A stretch of 64,000 nucleotides of DNA, from the NCBI RefSeq assembly GCF_000959365.1, contig NZ_CP009556.1, positions 2,294,001 through 2,358,000 on the forward strand, written 5' to 3'. A program made the translations under genes and the position numbers. Shown one piece after another: positions 43,978 to 53,585 of the stretch; position 1 is the stretch's first letter, and each line of letters begins with the position of its first letter. Source of the stretch: Burkholderia oklahomensis C6786. GTDB lineage: Bacteria > Pseudomonadota > Gammaproteobacteria > Burkholderiales > Burkholderiaceae. The notes beneath the pieces were generated by a model that saw nothing but the letters and a program-made list of their open reading frames with translations, was not told the DNA's origin and searched no databases.

Positions 43978-45866
43978 CAGGCTCCCCCCCGCGCGCCCAT
44001 GCGCACCGGCCAGCGCGCGATGCGGCCGCGCTGTATCGAATGCAGCTCGGTCTGCGTGAAGACGTTGATCGATACGTGCCGCGCCAGATAGTGTTCGAGA
44101 ACCACGCCGAACAGGTAGGGGCTCACGCCGGAAAACCCCGGCTCGTCGACCGTCAGCGAGCATTCGACGCCGCGCCCGAAGACGAGCGGGCCCGCGCCGG
44201 GCAGCTTGCGCGTCACCGGCCGCGTCTTCACGCCGACGAGACTTTCGATCTGCCGCCGGTTGTCGGCCTCGTCGCCCGTCAGGAACAGCCGCAGCAGATC
44301 GCGCAATCCCTGGCCGCCGGCGCGGTGATCGAGTTCGTCGAGCGGCAGGTAATTGAAGTTCAGCTGGCGAATCAGCCGCCAGGCCATCTCGCGCTCCGCA
44401 TACGGCGCCTTCGGCACGCTCGGCGCGCGGATCAGTCCGACGCTTTCGAGAGGCGCGGATTCGGCCACCGTCAGGTCGCGCACGCCGTCGCGCGGCACGA
44501 GGCTCGGCAGATCGCGGTTCGTCACCAGCGCATCGACCGACAGGTAGCGAATTTCCTCGCTATAAGGCGCCTCGTTCTGGTCGACGAGCGACACGAACAT
44601 CTCCGTGCCGACATAGGGCGTACGCGTGCCGTAGCGGCGCGCCGATTCCGACACGAGCCTGCGCTCGCGCCGTGTCGAGAAATATCGGCCATGATTGTGC
44701 TCGTCGTTGTTCAGCGTCTGGTACAGCGGCCGGAACTCGAGTTCGGCGGAGGTGGCCGCGACCTGCCCGTACATCGCCTCCACCGAAAACACCTCGTAAT
44801 CGAGCGGCGCCAGGCGAGCCGGCACCAGGCGGAACTCCGTTTGTCCCGACGACAGTTCGATCCGGTCCATGTGGCGCGCAAACAGGTTGATCACCGGCGT
44901 GCAGAACAGCGCGAAGCGCGATGCATCGACGACGTTCGCGAGCCGCTCCGGCGACTGGTCGAGCAGCACGACGATCTCGACCTCCTGGCCGGTCACGCGG
45001 CGCAACCCCGCCTCGAGTCCGGTCAATGCGAAGAAGTAGAACCGCCCTGGACAGGCGAAATATTCATGCAGCAGGTTGTGCCCGTGGAACTTCGACCACG
45101 TGAGCGGCAGCAGGCTCTGGTCTGCGCCGAGCCCTTCGTGGACGACCGCATCGACCGTGACGGCCGAGAGCGGCTGGCCGGGCGTGGCGAATTCACCGGG
45201 CGCACCCGTAATCGTCGCGACGCCGGCTGCGTGCAGCAGCTCGAAGAGGTGCGAGGCGACCTGGTCGTCGCCCGCCAGATACAGCGGCAGCCGGTCCAGC
45301 CCCTTCAGATCGGCCACGCGCGCGTTGCCGGTCGTACGCAGCCGCAGGCGCAGCGCGCCGCGCACCTGCGTGCCGGCCGGCACATAGCGGTCGAGCGCGG
45401 GGATGTCGGGCGGAATGCCCGTCAGCCTCGCCTCGGCGATCTCCAGCGGATAGAGCGTCACGTCCTGGCCGCTGCGGAACTGGCAGGCGGTCTTCTCGCC
45501 GGCCGGCACGCGTGCGGTAAAGGCGGTGCCGCGCGCGATGCGAAACCCGTCCGCGAGATTGCCTTCCGTGCGGCTCGGGTAAAAGCGCGCGACCGCCATC
45601 GACGGCGTGGGCGCCACGTAGTTCGGATAAAGCACTTCCAGCAGCCGGCCCGTGAAGCGCGGGAACTCCGCGTCGAGCTTGATCTGCATGCGCGCGGCCA
45701 TGAAGCAGAACGACTCGATCAGCCGTTCGACGTACGGATCGGCCACTTCGCCCGCCTGCATGCCAAGGCGCCGCGCGATCTTCGGGTGCGCCTGCGCGAA
45801 CTCGGCGGCGAGCTCGCGCATGTAGATCAGTTCCTGGTTGTAGTAGTCGAGCAGTCGCGGGTCCAC
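43977..45866 (-). CDS. tssF: T6SS baseplate protein TssF
   Basis: 629 residues with the classic TssF start MDPRLLDYYNQELIYMRELA, then FAQAHPKIARRLGM and VERLIESFCFMAARMQIKLD. The body includes LYPNYVAPTPSM, HLFELLHAAG and the C-terminal INVFTQTELHSIQRG. It is a baseplate wedge subunit. It lies 28 bp after tssE and is coupled to tssG. Length agrees with the family (about 580-630). Confidence 0.96.
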   Translation of the reverse strand: MDPRLLDYYNQELIYMRELAAEFAQAHPKIARRLGMQAGEVADPYVERLIESFCFMAARMQIKLDAEFPRFTGRLLEVLYPNYVAPTPSMAVARFYPSRTEGNLADGFRIARGTAFTARVPAGEKTACQFRSGQDVTLYPLEIAEARLTGIPPDIPALDRYVPAGTQVRGALRLRLRTTGNARVADLKGLDRLPLYLAGDDQVASHLFELLHAAGVATITGAPGEFATPGQPLSAVTVDAVVHEGLGADQSLLPLTWSKFHGHNLLHEYFACPGRFYFFALTGLEAGLRRVTGQEVEIVVLLDQSPERLANVVDASRFALFCTPVINLFARHMDRIELSSGQTEFRLVPARLAPLDYEVFSVEAMYGQVAATSAELEFRPLYQTLNNDEHNHGRYFSTRRERRLVSESARRYGTRTPYVGTEMFVSLVDQNEAPYSEEIRYLSVDALVTNRDLPSLVPRDGVRDLTVAESAPLESVGLIRAPSVPKAPYAEREMAWRLIRQLNFNYLPLDELDHRAGGQGLRDLLRLFLTGDEADNRRQIESLVGVKTRPVTRKLPGAGPLVFGRGVECSLTVDEPGFSGVSPYLFGVVLEHYLARHVSINVFTQTELHSIQRGRIARWPVRMGARGGA

Positions 45867-45894
45867 TGTGCATTCCCGTTTGTCGGCCCGCGCG

Positions 45895-46476
45895 TCAGCT
45901 CGCGCGCATGCCGGTGATGTTCACCTGGCTCGTTTCCAGATCGAGCGAGCTCTGGACCATGAATTCGAGCGGATAGGGGTCCATGCGGATCATCCCTCGC
46001 ACCTCGAACGACAGCACGTTGGAGCGTTCGGCGGCCTCGACGTCCTTCGACGGAGCGACGACGAGCGTTTCCGCGATCAGCCTCGGCTCGAAGTCGCGAA
46101 TCACCCGACGGATGATCCGCTCGATCTCGGCCCACTTGCGTGAGGCCATGAACGCGCCGGCGAGCGGCGGCATGCCGAAGTTGACGGTCGATGCCGCCGC
46201 TTCCGGATATCGTTCCCGGTCGATGTGCTCGTCGATGCTCATCGTGTTGAGCAGAAACGCAAGGTCCCGCTGGACGATGCCGCGCATCTGCATGCGCGTC
46301 ACCGCGTATTCGCCGGGCGCCTCCGTCTGGCGCTGGGGCGCATCGTCGCGCAGGCGGTCGAGCAGCGTGGGCAGCAGGTGCGTGTTCGCGCGGCGCGGCG
46401 TCGCCGCGCCATCGTCGCCCGTGCGCCTGTCGTTGCCCCTGTCCGGCAGCGGCACGCCCTTCTCATGCACGCTCAT
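45895..46476 (-). CDS. tssE: T6SS baseplate protein TssE (gp25-like)
   Basis: 193 residues. A basic N-terminal extension of about 40 residues is followed by the gp25 lysozyme-like fold: LLPTLLDRLRDD, then IVQRDLAFLLNTMSIDEHI, VNFGMPPLAG and IRRVIRDFEPRLI. It links baseplate to sheath; the family lacks lysozyme activity. I chose ATG 46476 with GAGGGGG 6 nt upstream; it overlaps the end of tagJ by 14 bp, implying coupling. Confidence 0.94.
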   Translation of the reverse strand: MSVHEKGVPLPDRGNDRRTGDDGAATPRRANTHLLPTLLDRLRDDAPQRQTEAPGEYAVTRMQMRGIVQRDLAFLLNTMSIDEHIDRERYPEAAASTVNFGMPPLAGAFMASRKWAEIERIIRRVIRDFEPRLIAETLVVAPSKDVEAAERSNVLSFEVRGMIRMDPYPLEFMVQSSLDLETSQVNITGMRAS

Positions 46477-47389
46477 CGGTGTCCCCCTCGCGCGCCGGTT
46501 CATGCGTTGCCGTGCCGCTCGCGTCGGGCGCAAGCGCTCGCTCCCCGAACTCGCAGGCTTCCAGTTCGAACAGGCCGAAGTCGCCCGCGCTCGTCGACCA
46601 GGTCTTCCGGCCAAGCGCGATCACGCCGGTGCGACCGACCTCGCGCCATACCGTCCTGCGGCCCAGACGCAGCGCGTCAACCGCCTGGGGCGCGCATGGC
46701 TCGACGCCCGCCTGCCCTGCTTCCGAACCCGGATAGCGCGCCGGCATGAAACCCCGCACCAGGCTGCCGTCGACGAGCTTCAGCGCGCAGGGCGCCCATA
46801 CGAGATCGAGCAGTTTGGCCGGACGCGCGACGTGCCACGCGGAGATCTCCGAAAACGGCAGCCAGCGATAATGCCCGGCGGTCACGATCTCGCAAACCGG
46901 TCCGAACCGCGAATCGCTGTCGGCGATCCAGTCAAACAGCGCAGGCGGCATGCGCCCCGCGACGAGTGGCGCCTGATCGAGCGCGCGCTCCCGCACGCGG
47001 TCGGCCTCGTCGTGCCTGCCGATCGACGCGACGCGCAACGCCTCCAGCAAATCGTCGATCCACTGCGGGGCCTCGAACACGAATCCGGGCCGCGCCTGTC
47101 CGGCCACCACCCTGGCGCGCCAACGCTCGGCGCGAACCAGATCGCGATATGCCTGGGCCGCCTGCGCCTGCTGCGGAGCGAGCTGCGCATGGACCTGCAA
47201 CTGCTGAACCGCGCGCGCCCATTGCCCCGTCACACACAGCAGCTGAAAGAGCGACCAGCGGTGCTCCGCGACCGCAGGCTGCGCGCGGACGGTCGTCTCC
47301 ATGCTCGCCAGCCTCGCTTCGAGCGGCAGATCGCGCGACGAACCGGCCTCGGCGGCGGAGAGCGAATCGGAGGGAATCGGCATCGTCAT
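46463..47389 (-). CDS. tagJ: T6SS accessory protein TagJ (ImpE/SciE)
   Basis: 308 residues. A TPR-like N-terminal helical half (about 15-170, with WSLFQLLCVTGQWARAVQQL) is followed by the ImpE domain (about 185-285, with WLPFSEIS, LLDLVWAPCALKLVDG, GFMPARYPGSE and RRTVWREVG). TagJ binds the TssB N-terminus and can modulate sheath recycling by ClpV; it is not essential in tested systems. Its ATG overlaps the TGA of tagK (47386-47389). The gene order tagK-tagJ-tssE-tssF-tssG is conserved in Burkholderia-type systems. Confidence 0.9.
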   Translation of the reverse strand: MTMPIPSDSLSAAEAGSSRDLPLEARLASMETTVRAQPAVAEHRWSLFQLLCVTGQWARAVQQLQVHAQLAPQQAQAAQAYRDLVRAERWRARVVAGQARPGFVFEAPQWIDDLLEALRVASIGRHDEADRVRERALDQAPLVAGRMPPALFDWIADSDSRFGPVCEIVTAGHYRWLPFSEISAWHVARPAKLLDLVWAPCALKLVDGSLVRGFMPARYPGSEAGQAGVEPCAPQAVDALRLGRRTVWREVGRTGVIALGRKTWSTSAGDFGLFELEACEFGERALAPDASGTATHEPAREGDTDERA

Positions 47390-48096
47390 GGCGTGTCGTG
47401 GTTCGAGGCCGAGCCCGACGCCGGCAGCGGACTATCGATGGCGAGCGTCTGGTGTTCCCGCCGGGCAAGCGCGGGCGGCAGGCTACCCGCCCGGCGCGCC
47501 ATCGCCGCATGATATTCGGCCGGAGCAAAAAGCCGCAGGACCTCCGGAATCGGCTCCATCGCCGCCGGATCGGGCGTGTCGCCCGGTCCGAGCAAGCCGA
47601 AGACATCGTCGAAGACGGGCGAGCCGGACACGAGTGCGTCGATCGAATCCGCTTCCCCGGCCTCCTCGGCCTCCTTGCGCCGATCGCTTCGCTGATCGGG
47701 CGGCGGCCTGCGCACGAGCGTCATTTGGGCCGGCCAGTCACTCGCGAGCGACGCCTGCGGATCTTCAAGTGCTCCGCAGTACTGCTCGTACAGCGAATGC
47801 ATCAGGTCCCGCGCCTGGACCGGACTGCCGGCCGCCGTCGCGATATCCGCTGCGGGGTCGCCCTGCCGGCGAGCGAACGTTTCCGCCGATATCGCCGTGC
47901 CGATGAGGCCGAGCACCGCGTTGCCGTCGCGCATCGCGTCACGCAAGCCGGCTTCCGGCGAGCCGGTCAGCAGCGTTTCCATGAGCGGCGCGTCCGCGTC
48001 GCGGGTAGCCGCGGGCGAAGCGTCGGCGCGCCGCGGCATCGCTTCGGCGTATTTCATGCCCGGCTCGCCGCGACGAAACAGTTTGAAAGTGCGCAT
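47386..48096 (-). CDS. tagK: T6SS-associated protein TagK
   Basis: 236 residues, matching the TagK-domain pattern of Burkholderia systems: VQARDLMHSLYEQYCGALED near residue 90, LVSGSPVFDDVFGLLGPGD near 150, and EVLRLFAPAEYHAAMARR near 185. Function unknown. No signal peptide. I chose ATG 48096, with AGG a few nt upstream; a TTG seven codons earlier is less likely. It is the first gene of the leftward operon, so its promoter lies in the 48097-48613 spacer. Its stop overlaps tagJ. Confidence 0.85.
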   Translation of the reverse strand: MRTFKLFRRGEPGMKYAEAMPRRADASPAATRDADAPLMETLLTGSPEAGLRDAMRDGNAVLGLIGTAISAETFARRQGDPAADIATAAGSPVQARDLMHSLYEQYCGALEDPQASLASDWPAQMTLVRRPPPDQRSDRRKEAEEAGEADSIDALVSGSPVFDDVFGLLGPGDTPDPAAMEPIPEVLRLFAPAEYHAAMARRAGSLPPALARREHQTLAIDSPLPASGSASNHDTP

Positions 48097-48613
48097 AGGG
48101 AACCTGATCAATTGCAATGCTCAATTAAAAATCGGCCGGCATCCATTTTCATCGATCCATCCGCCGGGCCGGATTTAATACGCCAGCCGATTATCACAAA
48201 TCAAACATGCCGCACGCAAGCCGCCGGTCAATTAATCAATTCCATCTCAAAAAAACGCATGGCTGCAACTACACTTTCACCATGAGCCGCGCACTGCCCG
48301 ACGCTAGCGTAAAAACAGTGTGCGCCGGGACGATTGCCGCTGTCCATAACCAATAGAACCGAGTTTGCAATTTTTAACAGTTTCCGTTCAACTCATATAA
48401 CGGACCACCGTTTCATTTCATAAAAAAGGTTACCGGTTTATGGTAGTTGACGAATGATCGACTCGACAAAAATAATTCGACCAACGGTATTCGATTCAAT
48501 GCAATCAAACGAGTCGCGCATATCGCGCATAAAACATTTAGACAACATGCGAAACGACTTGCGCTCCTCTGCAATAAAAAAATGACAAGGCAAGCAAAAG
48601 AAAGGATCTGTCC
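48097..48613. promoter_or_regulatory. AT-rich divergent promoter region of the T6SS
   Basis: 517 bp between tagK and clpV, far more AT-rich than the rest, with several runs such as AATTAATCAATT near 48231 and AAAAAA near 48421. It must drive both operons. I see no confident -35/-10 or enhancer site. The AT-richness fits silencing by an H-NS-like protein, inferred only. Confidence 0.6.
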
Positions 48614-51364
48614 ATGACGATTTCGCGTCAGGCGCTGTTTGGCAAGCTCGGGGGCACACTCTTCAGGGGAATCGAGTCGGCTACGGCTTTTTGCAAGCTG
48701 CGCGGCAACCCGTATGTCGAGCTGGTCCACTGGCTGCATCAGTTGCTGCAGCAAGCCGATTCGGATCTCCATCGCATCGTCAGGTGCGCCGGAATCGATC
48801 GCGACACACTGGATCGCGACATGGCGCGCGCGCTCGCGGCGCTGCCCGTCGGCGCGAGCTCGATCAGCGATTTTTCGCATCACATCGAAACGGCGATCGA
48901 GCGCGCATGGGTGCTGGCGACGCTGCGCTTCGACGACCGTCGCATCCGCGGCGCGTGGCTCGTGGCCGCGCTCGTGCACACGCCGGACCTGCGGCGCGTG
49001 CTGCTGTCCATTTCTCCGGCGTTCGGCGGGATTCATCCGGACGGAATCGACGACGCGCTGCCCGCGTGGATCGCCGGCTCCCCGGAAGCCGGCGACGCGC
49101 CCTATGACAACAGTGATTTCTCGCCCGCCACGCCCGGCGAGGTATCCAATGCGATGCCTTCGGCATCGAAGGGCTCGCCCCTCGAGCAGTACTGCGCGGA
49201 CCTGACCGCACGCGCGCGCGACGGCGGCATCGACCCCGTCGTCGGCCGGGAGCTGGAAATCCGCACGATGATCGACGTCCTGCTGCGGCGCCGGCAGAAC
49301 AATCCGCTGCTCACGGGCGAAGCGGGCGTAGGCAAGACGGCCGTCGTCGAAGGCCTGGCGCTGGCGATCGCAACGGGCGACGTGCCGCCGAAGCTCGCCG
49401 AGGTGCGGCTGATGAGCCTCGATGTCGGCGCGCTGCTCGCCGGCGCGAGCATGAAGGGCGAATTCGAGGCGCGCCTGAAAGGGGTGCTCGAGGCCGCCGC
49501 GAAATCCGCCGCGCCAGTCATCCTGTTCGTCGACGAGGTCCACACGCTGATCGGCGCCGGCGGCCAGGCCGGCACCGGAGACGCGGCGAACCTGCTCAAA
49601 CCCGCGCTCGCGCGCGGCACGATCCGCACGATCGGCGCGACCACGTGGTCCGAGTACAAACGGCACATCGAGAAGGACCCCGCGTTGACCCGCCGGTTTC
49701 AGGTGCTGCAGGTGCCGGAGCCGGAGGAACCGGCGGCGGTCCATATGGTGCGCGGCCTCGCGCAGAGGTTCTCGCAGCATCATGGTGTCGCGGTGCGCGA
49801 CGAAGCGATCCGCGCCGCGGTGAAGCTCTCGCATCGCTATATCCCGTCGCGCCAGTTGCCGGACAAGGCGATCAGCCTGCTCGACACCGCCTGCGCGCGC
49901 GTGGCGCTCTCGCAGCACGCCGCGCCGCGCGAACTGCAGGACGTACGCCAGCGTCTGCAAGCGGCGCGCACCGAACTCGATCTGCTCCGGCAGGAGGCGC
50001 GCATCGGCGTCGCGGCCGACCAGTCCGTCGCCGCCGCACGCGAGCGCATCGAGACGCTATCGGCCGAGGAAGCGGCCGTCGACGCACGCTGGAAGGCGCA
50101 GGTCGACGCGGCGCAGGCCCTGCTTGCCGCGCGCGAAGCGGCGCTGGCCGGCGCGCCGGAGACGGAGACGGAGACGGAGACGGAGACGGAGACGGAGACG
50201 CCGGACGCATTGTCCACTCCGGCGCTGCGCGAACTCGAGCGCGTGCTCGCCGCGTTGCAAGGCGACGCGCCGCTCGTGTTCCCGGAAGTCAACGAGGCGA
50301 TCGTCGCGGAAATCGTCGCCGACTGGACCGGCATTCCGGTCGGCCGGATGGTGACCGACGAAGTCACCGCCGTGCGAACGCTGCCCGCCACCCTCGAGGC
50401 ACGCGTGATCGGCCAGCCCGATGCGCTGCGCCAGATCGGCGAGCGCGTGCAGACCGCGCGCGCGGGCCTGATCGATCCGAAAAAACCGCTCGGCGTGTTC
50501 CTCCTCGCAGGGCCGTCGGGCGTGGGCAAGACCGAGACCGCGCTCGCCCTTGCCGAAGCGCTGTACGGCGGCGAACAGAACCTGATCACGATCAACATGA
50601 GCGAGTATCAGGAGGCCCACACCGTATCCGGCCTGAAAGGCGCCCCGCCCGGCTACGTCGGCTATGGCGAGGGCGGCGTGCTGACCGAGGCGGTCCGGCG
50701 CCGTCCGTACTCGGTCGTGCTGCTCGACGAGATCGAGAAAGGGCATCGCGACGTGCACGAAATGTTCTTCCAGGTGTTCGACAAGGGCTACATGGAAGAC
50801 GGCGACGGCCGCTACATCGATTTCCGCAACACGACGATCCTGCTCACGAGCAACGTCGGTTCGGAGCTGAGCGCGAGCCTGTGCGCCGACGCGTCGCTCG
50901 CGCCGGACGCCGCCGGCCTTCGCGACGCGCTCACGCCCGAACTGCTGAAAGTCTTCCCCGCCGCGTTTCTGGGGCGCGTCACCGTCGTGCCCTACCGCCC
51001 GCTCGCGCAGGGCGCGCTCTCGCGCATCGTGCGCCTGCATCTGGATCGCGTCGTCAGGCGCATGGCCGACAGCCATCGGATCGCCCTGGCGTATGACGAC
51101 GCGGTCGTCGACTACATCGTCGGACGATGCCTCGTGCAGGAAACCGGCGCGCGGCTGCTGATCGGCTTCATCGAGCAGCACGTGCTGCCGCGCCTCTCCG
51201 CGCTGTGGCTCGACGCGTTCGGGGCGAAAGAAGCGCTCGCGCGCATCGACGTCGGCGTGGCAGACCCGGCCGCGCCGGCTCTGGACGCACTCGTCTTCCG
51301 TCCCGGTTACGCGAACCGCGCGACGCCCCCGGCGGCGCCCCTTTTCGTCGAGCAGGCGAACTAA
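48614..51364 (+). CDS. clpV: T6SS sheath-disassembly ATPase ClpV (TssH)
   Basis: 916 residues, AAA+ of the ClpB type. The N-domain (about 1-160) binds contracted sheath. The first ATPase has Walker A GEAGVGKT (about 235-242). A middle coiled-coil follows (about 430-530). The second ATPase has Walker A GPSGVGKT (about 633-640), then YQEAHTVSGLKGAPPGYVGYG and VVLLDEIEKGHRDV. It recycles TssB/TssC after firing. Odd: a (Glu-Thr)7 run at residues 516-529, coded by seven perfect GAGACG copies, sits between the middle domain and the second ATPase. An AAGGA ribosome site precedes the ATG. First gene of the rightward operon. Confidence 0.96.
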   Translation: MTISRQALFGKLGGTLFRGIESATAFCKLRGNPYVELVHWLHQLLQQADSDLHRIVRCAGIDRDTLDRDMARALAALPVGASSISDFSHHIETAIERAWVLATLRFDDRRIRGAWLVAALVHTPDLRRVLLSISPAFGGIHPDGIDDALPAWIAGSPEAGDAPYDNSDFSPATPGEVSNAMPSASKGSPLEQYCADLTARARDGGIDPVVGRELEIRTMIDVLLRRRQNNPLLTGEAGVGKTAVVEGLALAIATGDVPPKLAEVRLMSLDVGALLAGASMKGEFEARLKGVLEAAAKSAAPVILFVDEVHTLIGAGGQAGTGDAANLLKPALARGTIRTIGATTWSEYKRHIEKDPALTRRFQVLQVPEPEEPAAVHMVRGLAQRFSQHHGVAVRDEAIRAAVKLSHRYIPSRQLPDKAISLLDTACARVALSQHAAPRELQDVRQRLQAARTELDLLRQEARIGVAADQSVAAARERIETLSAEEAAVDARWKAQVDAAQALLAAREAALAGAPETETETETETETETPDALSTPALRELERVLAALQGDAPLVFPEVNEAIVAEIVADWTGIPVGRMVTDEVTAVRTLPATLEARVIGQPDALRQIGERVQTARAGLIDPKKPLGVFLLAGPSGVGKTETALALAEALYGGEQNLITINMSEYQEAHTVSGLKGAPPGYVGYGEGGVLTEAVRRRPYSVVLLDEIEKGHRDVHEMFFQVFDKGYMEDGDGRYIDFRNTTILLTSNVGSELSASLCADASLAPDAAGLRDALTPELLKVFPAAFLGRVTVVPYRPLAQGALSRIVRLHLDRVVRRMADSHRIALAYDDAVVDYIVGRCLVQETGARLLIGFIEQHVLPRLSALWLDAFGAKEALARIDVGVADPAAPALDALVFRPGYANRATPPAAPLFVEQAN
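50159..50200 (+). repeat. (GAGACG)7 microsatellite in clpV
   Basis: Seven perfect copies of the hexamer GAGACG, coding Glu-Thr seven times, without frame change. Perfect short units like this are prone to slippage. Confidence 0.95.
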
Positions 51365-51399
51365 CCCTGCTATCCCTTCCCTCGTCCATGGAGTCAGGC

Positions 51400-51954
51400 A
51401 TGTCCGCATCCAGCAGCTCTCAAAAATTCATCGCGCGCAATCGCGCGCCACGCGTGCAGATCGAGTACGACGTCGAAGTCTACGGTTCGGAAAAGAAGGT
51501 CGAGCTGCCGTTCGTCATGGGCGTGCTCGCCGATCTGTCCGGCAAGCCGGTGACGCCGCTGCCGGCCGTGGCCGACCGGCGCTTTCTCGATATCGACATC
51601 GACAACTTCGACGAGCGCATGAAGGCCATCAAGCCGCGCGTCGCGTTCGCCGTCCAGAACACGCTGACGGACGACGGGCAACTGATGGTCGACATGACCT
51701 TCGAGAGCATCGAGGACTTCTCGCCGGCCGCGATCGCGCGCAAGGTGGGGCCGCTGCGGCAGCTGCTCGAGGCGCGCACGCAGCTCGCGAACCTGCAGAC
51801 CTACATGGACGGCAAGTCGGGCGCCGAAACGCTCGTGAACCAGTTGCTGCAGGACCAGGCGCTGCTCCAGTCGCTCGCGTCCGCGCCGAAACCCCAGCTC
51901 ACGAGCGAACCGGACACCGAGGACGCCGCGGGCCGCGAGGACGACGCAATCTGA
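51400..51954 (+). CDS. tssB: T6SS sheath small subunit TssB
   Basis: 184 residues with the TssB pattern: RVQIEYDVEVYGSEKKVELPF, VMGVLADLSGKP, RRFLDIDIDNFDERMKAIKPR and FEDFSP-like IEDFSPAAIARKVGPL. It heterodimerises with TssC in the contractile sheath. The start ATG 51400 has GGAG 6 nt upstream and gives the usual short Ser-rich leader; a nearby ATG (51388) is less likely. 35 bp after clpV. Confidence 0.96.
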   Translation: MSASSSSQKFIARNRAPRVQIEYDVEVYGSEKKVELPFVMGVLADLSGKPVTPLPAVADRRFLDIDIDNFDERMKAIKPRVAFAVQNTLTDDGQLMVDMTFESIEDFSPAAIARKVGPLRQLLEARTQLANLQTYMDGKSGAETLVNQLLQDQALLQSLASAPKPQLTSEPDTEDAAGREDDAI

Positions 51955-51987
51955 TCGGCCGAACAGGTCAACCCCGAGGAACGAATC

Positions 51988-53481
51988 ATGAAAAAACAGC
52001 AAACGCAGACGCCTGTCGCCGAAGCACAACCGGCATCGGACTTCGCGCGCCTGCTCACGCACGAGTTCAAGCCGAAGACCGAGCAGGCCCGCGAAGCCGT
52101 CGAATACGCGGTCCGCACGCTCGCCGAACAGGCGCTGCAGCAGTCCGCCAAGATCAGCGACGATGCCTACAAGAGCATCGCCGCCATCATCGCGCAGATC
52201 GATCACAAGCTCTCCGAGCAGATCAATCTGATCCTCCATCACGAGGATTTTCAGAAGATCGAATCGGCGTGGCGCGGATTGCACCACATGGTGTCGAACA
52301 CCGAAACCGACGAGCGCCTGAAGATCCGCTTCATGGACATCTCGAAGGAAGAGCTGCGCCGCGCGATGCGGCGCTACAAGGGCCTGGCGTGGGACCAGAG
52401 CCCGCTCTTCAAGCAGATCTACGAAGAGGAATACGGCCAGCTCGGCGGCGAACCGTACGGCTGCCTCATGGCCGACTACTACTTCGACCATACGCCGCCG
52501 GACGTCGACCTGCTCGGCTCGATCGCGAAGGTGGCCGCGGCCGCGCACACGCCGTTCATTTCCGGCGCGTCGCCGTCGGTGCTGCAGATGGAATCGTGGC
52601 AGGAGCTCGCGAACCCGCGCGATCTCACGAAAATCTTCACGCAGAACCTCGAATACGCGTCCTGGAACTCGCTGCGCAACACGGACGACGCGCGCTATAT
52701 CGGCCTCGCGATGCCGCGCTTCCTGTCGCGCCTGCCATACGGCGTGCAGACCAACCCGGTCGACGAGTTCGACTTCGAGGAAGACACGAACGGCGCCGAT
52801 CACCGCCGCTATGCGTGGACGAACGCCGCCTATGCGATGGGCGTGAACATCAACCGGTCGTTCAGGCAGTACGGCTGGTGCTCGCTGATCCGCGGCGTCG
52901 AGTCCGGCGGCACGGTCGAGAACCTGCCGTGCCACACCTTCCCGACCGACGACGGCGGCGTCGACATGAAATGCCCGACCGAGATCGCGATTTCCGACCG
53001 GCGCGAGGCCGAGCTCTCGAAGAACGGCTTCATCCCGCTCGTTCACCGCAAGAACACCGGCCACGCGACCTTCATCGGCGCGCAGTCGCTGCACAAGCCG
53101 GCCGAATACGACGATTCCGACGCAACCGCCAACGCAAACCTGTCGGCGCGCCTGCCCTATCTCTTCGCCTGCTCGCGCTTCGCGCACTATCTGAAGTGCA
53201 TCGTGCGCGACAAGGTCGGCGCGTTCAAGGAGCGCGAGGACATGCAGCGCTGGCTGAACGAATGGATCATGAACTACGTCGACGCGGATCCGGCCAACTC
53301 GTCGCAGGACACGAAGGCCCGCCGACCGCTCGCGGCCGCCGAAGTGCTCGTCGAGGAAGCCGAAGGCAACCCCGGCTACTACAAGGCGAAATTCTTCCTG
53401 CGGCCGCACTTCCAGCTCGAAGGCCTGACCGTGTCGCTGCGGCTGGTCGCGAAGCTGCCGTCGATCAAGGAAGCCGCCTGA
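51988..53481 (+). CDS. tssC: T6SS sheath large subunit TssC
   Basis: 497 residues. Motifs include LILHHEDFQKIESAWRGLHHM, YEEEYGQLGGEPYG, FISGASPSVLQM, RDTDDARYIGL-like RNTDDARYIGLAMPRFLSRLPYG and the C-terminal FFLRPHFQLEGLTVSLRLVAKLP. It forms the contractile sheath with TssB. GAGGAA precedes the ATG. Length matches the family. Confidence 0.97.
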   Translation: MKKQQTQTPVAEAQPASDFARLLTHEFKPKTEQAREAVEYAVRTLAEQALQQSAKISDDAYKSIAAIIAQIDHKLSEQINLILHHEDFQKIESAWRGLHHMVSNTETDERLKIRFMDISKEELRRAMRRYKGLAWDQSPLFKQIYEEEYGQLGGEPYGCLMADYYFDHTPPDVDLLGSIAKVAAAAHTPFISGASPSVLQMESWQELANPRDLTKIFTQNLEYASWNSLRNTDDARYIGLAMPRFLSRLPYGVQTNPVDEFDFEEDTNGADHRRYAWTNAAYAMGVNINRSFRQYGWCSLIRGVESGGTVENLPCHTFPTDDGGVDMKCPTEIAISDRREAELSKNGFIPLVHRKNTGHATFIGAQSLHKPAEYDDSDATANANLSARLPYLFACSRFAHYLKCIVRDKVGAFKEREDMQRWLNEWIMNYVDADPANSSQDTKARRPLAAAEVLVEEAEGNPGYYKAKFFLRPHFQLEGLTVSLRLVAKLPSIKEAA

Positions 53482-53585
53482 ACCATCGCAGGCCGGCGTC
53501 CCCGACTGGCCGGAATCGCGAATTTACCGCACGCGGCGCCTCGCGAGACCGGCTGTTTTTATCATCACCACGAGAGAGCAACGAC

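Noticed and set aside
48326-48341. Possible sigma-54 site (GG-N10-GC) in the T6SS spacer
   Set aside because: Only GG, AC, G and GC agree with the consensus; four other positions differ. Such matches are frequent by chance.
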